Part shown: one piece after another, positions 41,181-48,731 of the stretch
Position numbering within the stretch: position 1 is the stretch's first letter
How the letters are laid out: each line of letters opens with the position of its first letter
Source of the DNA: Chryseobacterium sp. FH1
Lineage (GTDB): Bacteria > Bacteroidota > Bacteroidia > Flavobacteriales > Weeksellaceae
Reading direction: 5' to 3'
Assembly (NCBI RefSeq): GCF_000735135.1
Contig: NZ_JPLZ01000007.1
Location: forward strand, 236,882 to 300,881
DNA: 64,000 nt
Program-made: the position numbers and the translations under genes
Notes under the pieces: model-generated
Seen by the model: the letters and a program-made list of their open reading frames with translations, nothing else
Database searches by the model: none
Told to the model about the DNA's origin: nothing

Positions 41181-43271
41181 CTATCTTATCTGATAACGAA
41201 TCCCCAAAAACGTCCGAATCCCCTGCATCGGCGCATAGCCGTAAGTCGTATCAAAAGTGTAACCGTAAGGATTGCTGGCAACATCATCCACTTGATTGTC
41301 AAACGGGTCAAACGGACGAAGAATCGGATTTTTCGGTATGAAATTGAGTAGATTTCTTACGCCTCCATAAATCTCAAACCCATTATCAAATTTCTTGGTT
41401 AGCTGAATATTCATCAATGTAAACCAAGGTGAATATTCTGGTCGGAAATCATCCGGAAGAGTTGGCAATCGCATTGGTCCGTAAAATTGCCCCGTCAAAT
41501 CCGTCGAAAATTTGTTTGCAAATTGATAACTCAAATTGTAAGTTCCGCTCCATTTCGGCGCGTGCAATTGCTGGATTCTGTCGCCTTCATTTTCCTGATA
41601 GACATCCATATAAGTCACTCCAAACATCAACTGAATCGGCAAAGTCCAATTTGTACTAATGTCCGCAGAAATTCCTCTCGAAATCGCGTGTCCAGCCAAA
41701 TTATCATAAATAATTTTATCCGGCTCCGAATCAAAATCACCCACAATTTTATTATTGAAATAAGAATAAAATCCATTCACATCAACATTGATAAAATAAT
41801 CCTTGATTGGAATTTTCATCAGATAACTCAGATTCGTATTCAAAGATTTTTCTGGTTTTAAGTCATCCGCAATAACTACTTCCCTCGATCCAGTCAACGC
41901 CGAATGGTCTTCTGTGAAAAGATTCACCACACGGAAACCGGTTCCAAAACTCAACCTCAAAGTATGATAAGGATTCGGCTCAAATTTCCACGCCACTCTC
42001 GGCGAATGCACAGATTTGTGAATCTTGTGATAATCATATCTGTAACCCAAAAGCAAGGTGTTTTTATCATTGATTTCCCATTCGTCTTCCAAATAAAACC
42101 CATAAATCGGTGATTTCATCGGCTGATTTTCGCCAGCGATATTTGCAGTTCCAGGCGTGTTGTCATCGTAGAAAGTCGATTTCAAAGTGGTTCCACTTTT
42201 CAAAAGATGTTTTCCCAATTGCTTCTCCCAATTCATTTGCAAGAACAAAACTTTCTGAGTCGCCAAGTAAGAAGTGTTTCCATAAAACGAATCCTGATGA
42301 TGGTAATTGTAAGAATATTGGAGTAAAAATTTCTCCTTCAAAGGCAACTGATAAATTCCAAAAAACTCAAAACGGTTGGTGTAAATGCTTTCGCCGTAAA
42401 CATCATCCGAACCTCGGTTTTCCTTTTGCCACTGCATTTCACCACCAAATCTATCTTCGTAAAAATATCTCAAAGCAAAACTCGCTTGTCGGTTTTCTTT
42501 TCTTTTGAAATTCCATTTGTTGAAAACTGAGATTCGGTTTTGCAAAGGCGTGTCGGTGAAATTGTCTTTGTTATGGTCAATTCTGTTCCCGAAATAGAAA
42601 TAATTAAGACTCAGCAAACTGGAAAAATTCTTGTTGTCAAACACTTTCTTCGCAATATCAAGATTGATTTCACCTTGATTTCCCGTCATCACATCGGTCG
42701 AAAAATCCGGCGCTTGCAAAGCATTTTTTGTAATGATATTAATAACGCCACCCATCGCTTCCGAACCGTAAATAGACGAAGCCGGACCTTTCGTCACCTC
42801 GATTCTATCAATCAAACTATTCGGAATTCCGCTGAGTCCATAAACTGTGGAAAGTGAACTGACGATGGGCATTCCGTCAATCAGAATCATCGTGTAAGCG
42901 CCTTCCAAACCGTTGATGTGAATGTCGCCTGTATTGCAAACTGCGCAATTCAGCTGAGGTTTCACGCCGTTTACCATCGCAATCGCTTCAAACATATTGG
43001 CCGTCGGATTTTTCCTGAAAAATTGTTGCGAATAAACGTCCGTCGAAATCGGACTGTTCAATTTCTTCACAGAAAACTGATTGATGGTCACTTCATCAAT
43101 ATCATTTGATTTCTTCAAAGTGTCAACGGAAGCAGTTAAGGAATCTTCCCGACTAGTTTGCGTCACCTTCAAAGTGTCCACAGAAGAAGTTAAAGAATCT
43201 TTCGGAATAGATTCAATTTGCGCACTAATTAAAACCGAAAATAAGCTGAGTATAATGTAAAGTAATTTCAT
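41181..43271 (-). CDS. TonB-dependent outer-membrane receptor
   Basis: A 696-aa outer-membrane receptor. It has a signal peptide (MKLLYIILSLFSVLISAQ), a plug domain with INQFSVKKLNSPISTDVYS, NGLEGAYTMILIDGMPI and RIEVTKGPASSIYGSEAMGGVINI, then a beta-barrel to the end (final IRTFLGIRYQIR). The plug has a CAVC pair at QLNCAVCNTGDIHING. The ligand is unknown. The open frame extends 71 codons upstream only because it reads through a 33-bp tandem repeat; the ATG at 43271 begins the signal peptide. It is likely co-transcribed with the thioredoxin-like gene. Confidence 0.9.
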   Translation of the reverse strand: MKLLYIILSLFSVLISAQIESIPKDSLTSSVDTLKVTQTSREDSLTASVDTLKKSNDIDEVTINQFSVKKLNSPISTDVYSQQFFRKNPTANMFEAIAMVNGVKPQLNCAVCNTGDIHINGLEGAYTMILIDGMPIVSSLSTVYGLSGIPNSLIDRIEVTKGPASSIYGSEAMGGVINIITKNALQAPDFSTDVMTGNQGEINLDIAKKVFDNKNFSSLLSLNYFYFGNRIDHNKDNFTDTPLQNRISVFNKWNFKRKENRQASFALRYFYEDRFGGEMQWQKENRGSDDVYGESIYTNRFEFFGIYQLPLKEKFLLQYSYNYHHQDSFYGNTSYLATQKVLFLQMNWEKQLGKHLLKSGTTLKSTFYDDNTPGTANIAGENQPMKSPIYGFYLEDEWEINDKNTLLLGYRYDYHKIHKSVHSPRVAWKFEPNPYHTLRLSFGTGFRVVNLFTEDHSALTGSREVVIADDLKPEKSLNTNLSYLMKIPIKDYFINVDVNGFYSYFNNKIVGDFDSEPDKIIYDNLAGHAISRGISADISTNWTLPIQLMFGVTYMDVYQENEGDRIQQLHAPKWSGTYNLSYQFANKFSTDLTGQFYGPMRLPTLPDDFRPEYSPWFTLMNIQLTKKFDNGFEIYGGVRNLLNFIPKNPILRPFDPFDNQVDDVASNPYGYTFDTTYGYAPMQGIRTFLGIRYQIR

Positions 43272-43352
43272 TAAAACAAAAATGTTAGACAAAGCTAACA
43301 ATTTTATTAGAAATAAAAAATTTACTTTGATTTTAATTTCTCGCACACAAAA

Positions 43353-43380
43353 AAAACTCATCAAAAAAATGATGAGTTTT
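43353..43380 (-). terminator. Terminator of the BI-1 gene
   Basis: On the minus strand AAAACTCATC and GATGAGTTTT flank an 8-nt loop, and T8 follows. Confidence 0.88.
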
Positions 43381-43393
43381 AAATTATTAATTG

Positions 43394-43482
43394 TCAGTCT
43401 GAGGCTCTTGAAAACCTTTAACAATATCAGTCTGAGGCTATCGAAGACTTTTAGCAATGTCAGTCTGAGGCTCTCGAAGACC
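43394..43482. repeat. Three tandem 33-bp repeats
   Basis: Copies start at 43394, 43427 and 43460, each beginning TCAGTCTGAGGCT and running into CGAAGAC-like sequence. They lie between the BI-1 and TonB receptor genes and create a false N-terminal extension rich in SLRL. Confidence 0.8.
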
Positions 43483-43490
43483 AATAAATA

Positions 43491-44174
43491 TTAATCTCTT
43501 CTGCTCAAAAATATTCTCAAAATATACCAGAACAAAAGCATTATGGATGAGAACAATTGTAAAGCCGCGCCGACATATTGACCTTTGGAGTATTGATTTT
43601 TGATGTTGTAAGTCTCATACAAAATACTCGCACTTGCCAGCGCAACCATCGCCAAAGAGAACCAAAGTCCAAGATTGAACCCGAAAATTGCGCCAACCAC
43701 AATCACGCCCAGCGCTACAAATCCACCAATCACGATGATATTTCTAAGGAAAGAAAAATCTTTGTTCGTGAGGAAAACTGCCGCCGTCAATCCAGCAAAC
43801 ATAAATGCCGTTACCAGCGCTGCCTGCGTGATGATTTCCGGTGCGTACAACGTTGCGATGCCCAACATCGGAAGGAAAATAACCGCTTGTATCAAGACAA
43901 ACAATCCCAATCCCAAATATTGCGTGGTTTTTGAAACGGAAAACGACAATTTGGTCGCCAACATAGACACCATCCAAAACACGCCGATGATGAACAACCA
44001 AGTATATTTGCCAGAAACCATCGACAAAATCATTTCCATCGGAACCACTTTCAGTAAGATGCTTTCCACCGCTCCGAACGCCAAAATCGCCACTGCGACG
44101 TGCATATACGTTTTTCTGTAAAATTCTGCTCTTTCGATTTCCGAAATTTCCGAAACCATTAATGAATCATTCAT
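43491..44174 (-). CDS. Bax inhibitor-1/YccA family membrane protein
   Basis: A 227-aa inner-membrane protein with about seven hydrophobic helices. After the cytoplasmic start MVSEISEIERAEFYRKTYMHV come the BI-1 helices, for example LSMVSGKYTWLFIIGVFWMV and FLRNIIVIGGFVALGVIVV. The family (YccA, YbhL) interacts with FtsH or acts as a calcium-leak or pH-sensitive channel. An in-frame ATG at 44207 lies inside a -7 box (TATCTTTG, 44196-44203), so the ATG at 44174 is the start. It is monocistronic. Confidence 0.88.
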   Translation of the reverse strand: MNDSLMVSEISEIERAEFYRKTYMHVAVAILAFGAVESILLKVVPMEMILSMVSGKYTWLFIIGVFWMVSMLATKLSFSVSKTTQYLGLGLFVLIQAVIFLPMLGIATLYAPEIITQAALVTAFMFAGLTAAVFLTNKDFSFLRNIIVIGGFVALGVIVVGAIFGFNLGLWFSLAMVALASASILYETYNIKNQYSKGQYVGAALQLFSSIMLLFWYILRIFLSRRD

Positions 44175-44250
44175 TTGTAAAAATTTTAATAATCTCAAAG
44201 ATAACATTTTCTAATAAAAACGAATCTTAAGACTTTCATAATTATTTTTT

Positions 44251-44349
44251 AGGAGCCGGGAACCTGCTTTCCGTTGCAATTCCTCGCAAGCCAGCCTGTC
44301 CTGAGCCTGTCGAAGGGCCTGCTGTGGGATTTCCACTGCAATCAGGGCT
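44251..44349 (+). repeat. Dispersed repeat, copy 2 (subfamily AGGAGCCGGGAACCTGC)
   Basis: It starts AGGAGCCGGGAACCTGCTTT, contains CTGAGCCTGTCGAAGGGC, and ends ATCAGGGCT. It is homologous to 31144-31230 but about 12 bp longer. With the 21-bp inverted repeat it fills most of the divergent gap 44175-44589 between the BI-1 and hmgA genes. Confidence 0.8.
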
Positions 44350-44392
44350 ATGGGTTTCAGCATAAAAACAACAGTGTTCCTAAAAACGTATT

Positions 44393-44443
44393 TTTGTCAT
44401 TCCGTAGGAATCTAGACTGCTGAGATTCCTACGGAATGACAAA
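44393..44443. repeat. Perfect 21-bp inverted repeat (REP/MITE-like)
   Basis: TTTGTCATTCCGTAGGAATC plus T (44393-44413) and its exact complement (44423-44443) enclose a 9-nt loop. GTCATTCCGTAGGAATCT is a recurring palindromic unit in flavobacterial genomes as I recall. No transposase is adjacent. Confidence 0.85.
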
Positions 44444-44560
44444 GATTGTGTTTAAACTTAGCTGAGCGAAGCGCCTTTGCGAACCTTAAAAATATTTTCA
44501 ATAATTTCCAATAAATCTTAGCGCACTTAGCGTTCAAATAAAAGTATCAGAAAAAAATAT

Positions 44561-44568
44561 TACATTTG
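44561..44568 (+). promoter_or_regulatory. -7 box of hmgA
   Basis: TACATTTG matches TAnnTTTG and lies 21 nt before the ATG at 44590. It overlaps an upstream in-frame TTG. Confidence 0.6.
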
Positions 44569-44589
44569 AGAAAAGCCAAATCCAACAAA

Positions 44590-45744
44590 ATGAGATACGT
44601 TCAGCTAGGTAAGATTCCACCAAAAAGACACACGGTTTTCAAATCCGAAGACGACCAGTTCTATTACGAGCAACTCTTTGGAACAGAAGGTTTTCACGGC
44701 ATTGCATCGTTGTTGTATCACACGCATCGCCCGACTCAAATCAAATCCATTGGCGAAGCAAAAGACGTGACGCCGAAAATCGCAGTCGAGAAAAACGTCA
44801 CGCCAAGAATGATAAAAGGCGCAAAAGTCACACCCGAAGATGACTTTTTGGAAAGCCGAAAGGTTTTGATGCTAAACAACGATTTGAAAATGGGTCTGGC
44901 AAAACCAAGAAAATCGCCAGATTATTTCTACAAAAATGCAGAATGCGACGAGCTGCTCTTCGTACACGCCGGAAAAGGAATTCTCAAAACCATGCTCGGA
45001 AATATTGAGTTTTCGGTCGGCGATTATCTCATCATTCCGAGAGGCACGATTTATCAGCTGGAATTGGAATCTGAAGACAATGTTTTTCTTTTCATCGAAG
45101 CACATTCCCCGATTTACACGCCGAAGCGTTACCGAAATGAGTTCGGACAATTGCTGGAGCATTCTCCGTTTTGTGAGCGCGATATTGTTCCGCCAACTTT
45201 CGTAGAACCGAAAAATGAGAAAGGCGATTTTCTAATTAAAGTAAAAAAGGAAAATCAAATCACGGATTTCATTTATGCCACGCATCCGTTTGATGTTGTT
45301 GGTTGGGACGGTTATTTTTATCCTTATAAATTCAATATTAAGAACTTCGAACCGATTACGGGGAGAATACATCAACCGCCTACGGTTCATCAGAACTTCG
45401 AAGCGCATAATTTTGTGGTTTGCTCTTTTGTGGCAAGAATGTACGATTATCATCCACAAGCGATTCCTGCGCCGTACAACCATTCGAATATCGATTCCGA
45501 CGAGGTTTTGTTTTATACGGAAGGTGATTTTATGAGCAGAAACCACGTGGATTTGATGGATTTTTCGCTTCATCCAGGTGGCGTTGTTCACGGTCCGCAT
45601 CCTGGCGCGATGGAACGAAGCATCGGCAAAAAATCTACCGACGAATATGCGGTGATGGTTGACCCGTTCAGACCTTTCAAACTGACGGAAGAAGCAATAA
45701 GAGTGGAAGACCCAAGTTATAAAACGAGTTGGTTGGAAGATTAA
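44590..45744 (+). CDS. hmgA: Homogentisate 1,2-dioxygenase
   Basis: A 384-aa iron(II) dioxygenase that opens the ring of homogentisate to maleylacetoacetate in tyrosine/phenylalanine breakdown. The cupin core shows VHAGKGILKTMLGNIEFSVGDYLIIPRGT; the iron-site and substrate region shows SFVARMYDYHPQAIPAPYNHSNIDSDE and FSLHPGGVVHGPHPGAMERS. The ATG at 44590 (MRYVQLGKIPPKRHTVF) is chosen over an upstream TTG that lies in the -7 box. It is a single-gene unit ending at the hairpin 45755. hppD and fahA lie 3-5 kb further on. Maleylacetoacetate isomerase is not in the window. Confidence 0.95.
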   Translation: MRYVQLGKIPPKRHTVFKSEDDQFYYEQLFGTEGFHGIASLLYHTHRPTQIKSIGEAKDVTPKIAVEKNVTPRMIKGAKVTPEDDFLESRKVLMLNNDLKMGLAKPRKSPDYFYKNAECDELLFVHAGKGILKTMLGNIEFSVGDYLIIPRGTIYQLELESEDNVFLFIEAHSPIYTPKRYRNEFGQLLEHSPFCERDIVPPTFVEPKNEKGDFLIKVKKENQITDFIYATHPFDVVGWDGYFYPYKFNIKNFEPITGRIHQPPTVHQNFEAHNFVVCSFVARMYDYHPQAIPAPYNHSNIDSDEVLFYTEGDFMSRNHVDLMDFSLHPGGVVHGPHPGAMERSIGKKSTDEYAVMVDPFRPFKLTEEAIRVEDPSYKTSWLED

Positions 45745-45754
45745 ATCAATAAAG

Positions 45755-45780
45755 AAAGCTAACAGAAATGTTAGCTTTTT
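45755..45780. terminator. Terminator of hmgA
   Basis: AAAGCTAACA, loop GAAA, TGTTAGCTTT and T run: a perfect 10-bp stem. It can also serve the convergent membrane-protein gene. Confidence 0.88.
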
Positions 45781-45804
45781 AAGTTTTGTTCAAAATTAAA
45801 TGAA

Positions 45805-46095
45805 TTAGCTCCCCGCAATCGGACTTCCAAAAATCCCAACGGCCATTTCTGCCCAAATCAAAATTAATAAAGCAAGAATTCCGAGGACCAAAATCAATCT
45901 GGCTTTGAAAGTTTTCACTTTTTTCAAAATAAAATCAATCGTAAAAACTGTTGCAAATAGCAAGAGTCCCATAATCAGAAAATCGGATAAAGTCCAATTG
46001 ACTTCTTTCGTAAACTGCATTGCGACCAATGGAATCATTAATATAAAAACTGGAAGAGAATAAAGGATTTTTGAAATTTGCTTTTGTGTTGTCAT
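45805..46095 (-). CDS. Small three-helix membrane protein, unknown function
   Basis: A 96-aa protein with three predicted transmembrane helices (about 9-28, 36-58 and 66-90), separated by the basic loop KKVKTFKA. No family is recognised. It is single, convergent with hmgA and divergent from the acyl-CoA transferase gene. I keep it as a gene because its composition and spacing resemble real small flavobacterial membrane proteins and it starts with a clean ATG. Confidence 0.6.
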   Translation of the reverse strand: MTTQKQISKILYSLPVFILMIPLVAMQFTKEVNWTLSDFLIMGLLLFATVFTIDFILKKVKTFKARLILVLGILALLILIWAEMAVGIFGSPIAGS

Positions 46096-46248
46096 TATTT
46101 TAAAATTTTAATTAATGATAAAGAACTTTGAATTACAAAGTAAAATCTTTTTATTGAATTCTCAAAATATTATTGTGACTTTTATCATTTTGGTTGATTT
46201 GTAGCTGGTTGAATGACAATGCTCATTTCGATTCAAAAATTATAAATC

Positions 46249-46256
46249 TAACTTTG
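46249..46256 (+). promoter_or_regulatory. -7 box of the CoA-transferase gene
   Basis: TAACTTTG matches TAnnTTTG, 16 nt before the ATG at 46273. Confidence 0.5.
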
Positions 46257-46272
46257 TTAAAAATAAAAAGCA

Positions 46273-47544
46273 ATGATCAATTACGTAAGCCCAGAAGAAG
46301 CAGTTTCAATTATCAAAAGTGGTGACAGGATTTTCGGACACGGAAGTGCGTGTACACCCAACCTTTTGTACGATGAATTGGCAAAACAATCCTCCCGTTT
46401 GAAAGATGTGGAGATGGTTTCCATCACGCAACAAGGCAATGTGGAAATCGCCAAACCTCAATATAAAGATAGTTTTTACATCAATTCACTCTTCACATCA
46501 GCTCCAGTTCGAGAAGCTGTGAATTCCGAAAATGGCGATTACGTTCCAATCTTTCTGAGTGAAATTCCAATTCTTTTCAAAAATGGGATTTTGCCAATTG
46601 ATGTTGCTTTGATTACCGTTTCACCTCCAGATGCTCACGGCTATTGCACGCTTGGAACTTCTGTAGATGTAGCGAGAGGTGCAATTGATACAGCGAAAAG
46701 AATCATCGCGATCGTAAATCCGAAAATGCCCAGAACCCACGGCGATGGAATGATCCACATCAACAGAATCGAAAAAATGGTTTGGAGCGAGGACGAGCTT
46801 TTGACCATTAATTATAGCGAGAAAGTCGGTGAGGAAGAAATGAAGATTGGTAGAAATGTTGCCGAATTGATTGATGACAAAGCGACGATCCAAATGGGAA
46901 TCGGAACCATTCCGGATGCGGTTTTGCAATGTCTTCATAACCACAAAGACCTTGGTGTCCATACAGAAATGTTGAGTGACGGCGTTATCGATTTGATCAA
47001 AAATGATGTCATTAATAATAAATATAAAGGTACTCACGCCAACAGAACGATCACGAGTTTTTGTTTTGGGACCAGAAGATTGTACGACTTTGTTGATGAC
47101 AATCCGGCGGTTGCCTTTATGGATGTTCAGCACGTGAATTTTCCAATTAATATTATGAAAAACAAGAAAATGCATGCCATTAATTCTGCAATCGAAATTG
47201 ATTTGACAGGACAGGTTTGTGCAGATTCTATCGGAACTTATCAGTTCAGCGGAATCGGTGGACAAATGGACTTTATGCGTGGCGCGGCTTTGAGCGAAGG
47301 TGGCAAGCCAATTATGGCCTTATCTTCCAGAACCAAAAAAGGTGTTCCGAGAATTGTCCCTTTCCTAAAGCAAGGCGCTGGCGTTGTGACGACTAGAGGT
47401 CATATTCATTATGTTGTTACGGAATTTGGTACGGCATATCTTTATGGGAAAAACCTTCGTCAAAGAGCACAGGCTTTGATCGAAATTTCGCATCCCGATG
47501 ACAGGGAAATGTTGGATAGGGCAGCGTTCGAAAGATTTAAATAA
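46273..47544 (+). CDS. Acetyl-CoA hydrolase/4-hydroxybutyrate CoA-transferase family protein
   Basis: A 423-aa family I CoA-transferase or acyl-CoA hydrolase. The N-terminal half has SGDRIFGHGSACTPNLLYDE and VSPPDAHGYCTLGTSVD. The C-terminal half has IQMGIGTIPDAVLQ, LGVHTEMLSDGVIDL (where the catalytic Glu of 4-hydroxybutyrate CoA-transferases lies) and YQFSGIGGQMDFMRGA. Acyl specificity cannot be read. Its place between hmgA and hppD makes activation of the acetoacetate released by FahA an attractive, unproven idea. Confidence 0.85.
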   Translation: MINYVSPEEAVSIIKSGDRIFGHGSACTPNLLYDELAKQSSRLKDVEMVSITQQGNVEIAKPQYKDSFYINSLFTSAPVREAVNSENGDYVPIFLSEIPILFKNGILPIDVALITVSPPDAHGYCTLGTSVDVARGAIDTAKRIIAIVNPKMPRTHGDGMIHINRIEKMVWSEDELLTINYSEKVGEEEMKIGRNVAELIDDKATIQMGIGTIPDAVLQCLHNHKDLGVHTEMLSDGVIDLIKNDVINNKYKGTHANRTITSFCFGTRRLYDFVDDNPAVAFMDVQHVNFPINIMKNKKMHAINSAIEIDLTGQVCADSIGTYQFSGIGGQMDFMRGAALSEGGKPIMALSSRTKKGVPRIVPFLKQGAGVVTTRGHIHYVVTEFGTAYLYGKNLRQRAQALIEISHPDDREMLDRAAFERFK

Positions 47545-47582
47545 AAAATTAAACAAACCATTAATTTTTCTTCTTGTTTTTG

Positions 47583-47603
47583 TATATTTGAGTGAACACT
47601 CAA
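47583..47603 (+). promoter_or_regulatory. Promoter overlapping a 7-bp palindrome
   Basis: TATATTTG (47583-47590) matches TAnnTTTG. TTGAGTG-AA-CACTCAA (47588-47603) is a perfect inverted repeat starting inside the -7 box and covering the transcription start. This is a repressor-type position, ahead of the gene at 47616. Confidence 0.5.
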
Positions 47604-47615
47604 GAAGAAAACTAG

Positions 47616-48407
47616 TTGAAATCAATCTATAACTTAATTAAGGACGAAATAAGGGGAAATCCTGCGGTTAAGAATTCAATACTAGGGAAAGCAGATCCCT
47701 GGAAAAGGAGTCATTACATCATTCTTTCGGAAATCATAAAAGAAGACCTTTCCATTAGAGAAGAATTACAAAATGAAAGGAAATTTGAGTTAGGAACCAG
47801 TATTTCACACATCACTTTGCAACGTTTTTTCGAAAGCGATTATCATTATAAAACCCATAATGATTTACGGTTTCTGAAAACTTTGGACAAGATTTGTATT
47901 TTCCTAGGTTTCAAGGATCTTAATACTTACGTGATGAGTATGAAGGATCAAAATCTTTACAACGAAAATGCCTTCAGCAAAGAGCTTACGACGGATATAG
48001 TTTACAGATATTGCCATACCAATTTTGAGTTTTTCAAATGTTTTCCAGTGCAGAAATTGGAAGTTTTTGATGAGTTGATTTTCCCAGAGTCTCCTTTTAT
48101 CGAGAGGATCAGAACGTACAGCTCCAGTCTTTGTGATAGAAAACTGAAATTAAATATTAAAAACAACCGTTCCAGTTTTGAGATTTTTGATCTTGATGTC
48201 ATATCGGAAGAATCGGACAAGATGGTTATCAAGACTCAGGAATTTTGGAATCTGGTTTTCATAGAAGAATCTGGCGAAGAACATATCGTGAATGAACTCA
48301 ATACACAGATCTATTTTATAAAAAACATTGATGATGTCTGGATGATTTGGGACAATTACAATCCAAATTCTGGATTACTAAATATCAGAATATACAAAAA
48401 GCCGTAG
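47616..48407 (+). CDS. Hypothetical protein, possible regulator
   Basis: A 263-aa soluble protein starting at TTG (a TAG stop precedes it in frame and no ATG occurs within 100 codons). Residues about 55-105 (SISHITLQRFFESDYHY to LDKICIFLGFKDLNTYV) resemble the N-terminal module of many Bacteroidota proteins in which a helix-turn-helix-like part (TL..FF ... TLD.L..FLGF) precedes another domain. The C-terminal part (IKTQEFWNLVF, TQIYFIKNIDDVWMIWDNYN) looks like an NTF2-like strand pattern. Both assignments are weak. It has its own promoter with a dyad, and a terminator. Confidence 0.6.
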   Translation: MKSIYNLIKDEIRGNPAVKNSILGKADPWKRSHYIILSEIIKEDLSIREELQNERKFELGTSISHITLQRFFESDYHYKTHNDLRFLKTLDKICIFLGFKDLNTYVMSMKDQNLYNENAFSKELTTDIVYRYCHTNFEFFKCFPVQKLEVFDELIFPESPFIERIRTYSSSLCDRKLKLNIKNNRSSFEIFDLDVISEESDKMVIKTQEFWNLVFIEESGEEHIVNELNTQIYFIKNIDDVWMIWDNYNPNSGLLNIRIYKKP

Positions 48408-48420
48408 CAATTACGGCTTT
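48398..48420 (+). terminator. Terminator of the gene at 47616
   Basis: AAAGCCGTA pairs with TACGGCTTT across a 5-nt loop; it overlaps the stop codon. Confidence 0.75.
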
Positions 48421-48494
48421 CATCATTATTTGTGTTTTTAGAATCTGTAAGACTCTCGAACAAATCTACTAATACACAATCAATAAAATTAAAC

Positions 48495-48551
48495 TTAAGT
48501 GTACTTAAAAATACATATTGCATTATATTTATTAATAGAGCGTGCTAGCAC
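48495..48551. promoter_or_regulatory. Two palindromes upstream of hppD
   Basis: TTAAGT-GT-ACTTAA at 48495-48508 and the perfect palindrome GTGCTAGCAC at 48542-48551 lie in the roughly 310-bp gap between 47616's terminator and hppD. They are candidate operators for unknown regulators. Confidence 0.45.
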
Positions 48552-48586
48552 TTGTTTGAATAATATAATTTTATTTTTTTGAGATT

Positions 48587-48730
48587 ATGAAGGGAGATTT
48601 TATGGATATGAGCTTGATTTCATATTTTTTTGAAGTTGAATTTACTTTCAAGAGCAATAAACTAACAATCGTTAGTTGGTATCCGGAAAATTCTTATCTT
48701 GGCATCAACATGTATAAAAGTAAAAAGTAA
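48587..48730 (+). CDS. Possible 47-aa leader ORF ahead of hppD
   Basis: An ATG at 48587 opens a frame of 47 codons that stops 1 nt before the hppD ATG (TAA at 48728-48730, ATG at 48732). The peptide starts MKGDFMDMSLISYFFEVEF and contains ten Phe, Tyr or Trp residues. No strong ribosome site or promoter is visible before it. It may be a chance frame or an aromatic-rich leader peptide coupled to hppD translation. Confidence 0.3.
   Translation: MKGDFMDMSLISYFFEVEFTFKSNKLTIVSWYPENSYLGINMYKSKK
48660..48677. promoter_or_regulatory. Dyad AACTAAC-N4-GTTAGTT upstream of hppD
   Basis: A perfect 7-bp inverted repeat centred about 63 bp before the hppD ATG and 18 bp before a weak -7-like TATCTTGG (48696-48703). 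It is a candidate regulatory site for tyrosine catabolism. Confidence 0.45.
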
Positions 48731-48731
48731 A

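Noticed and set aside
43394..43482. Possible short CRISPR array (regular 33-bp repeats)
   Set aside because: Copies are directly adjacent without unique spacers and no cas genes are present; they are tandem repeats.
41181..43484. 767-aa TonB receptor with a 71-residue N-terminal extension
   Set aside because: The extension is translated tandem repeat and terminator DNA; a normal signal peptide begins at the ATG at 43271.
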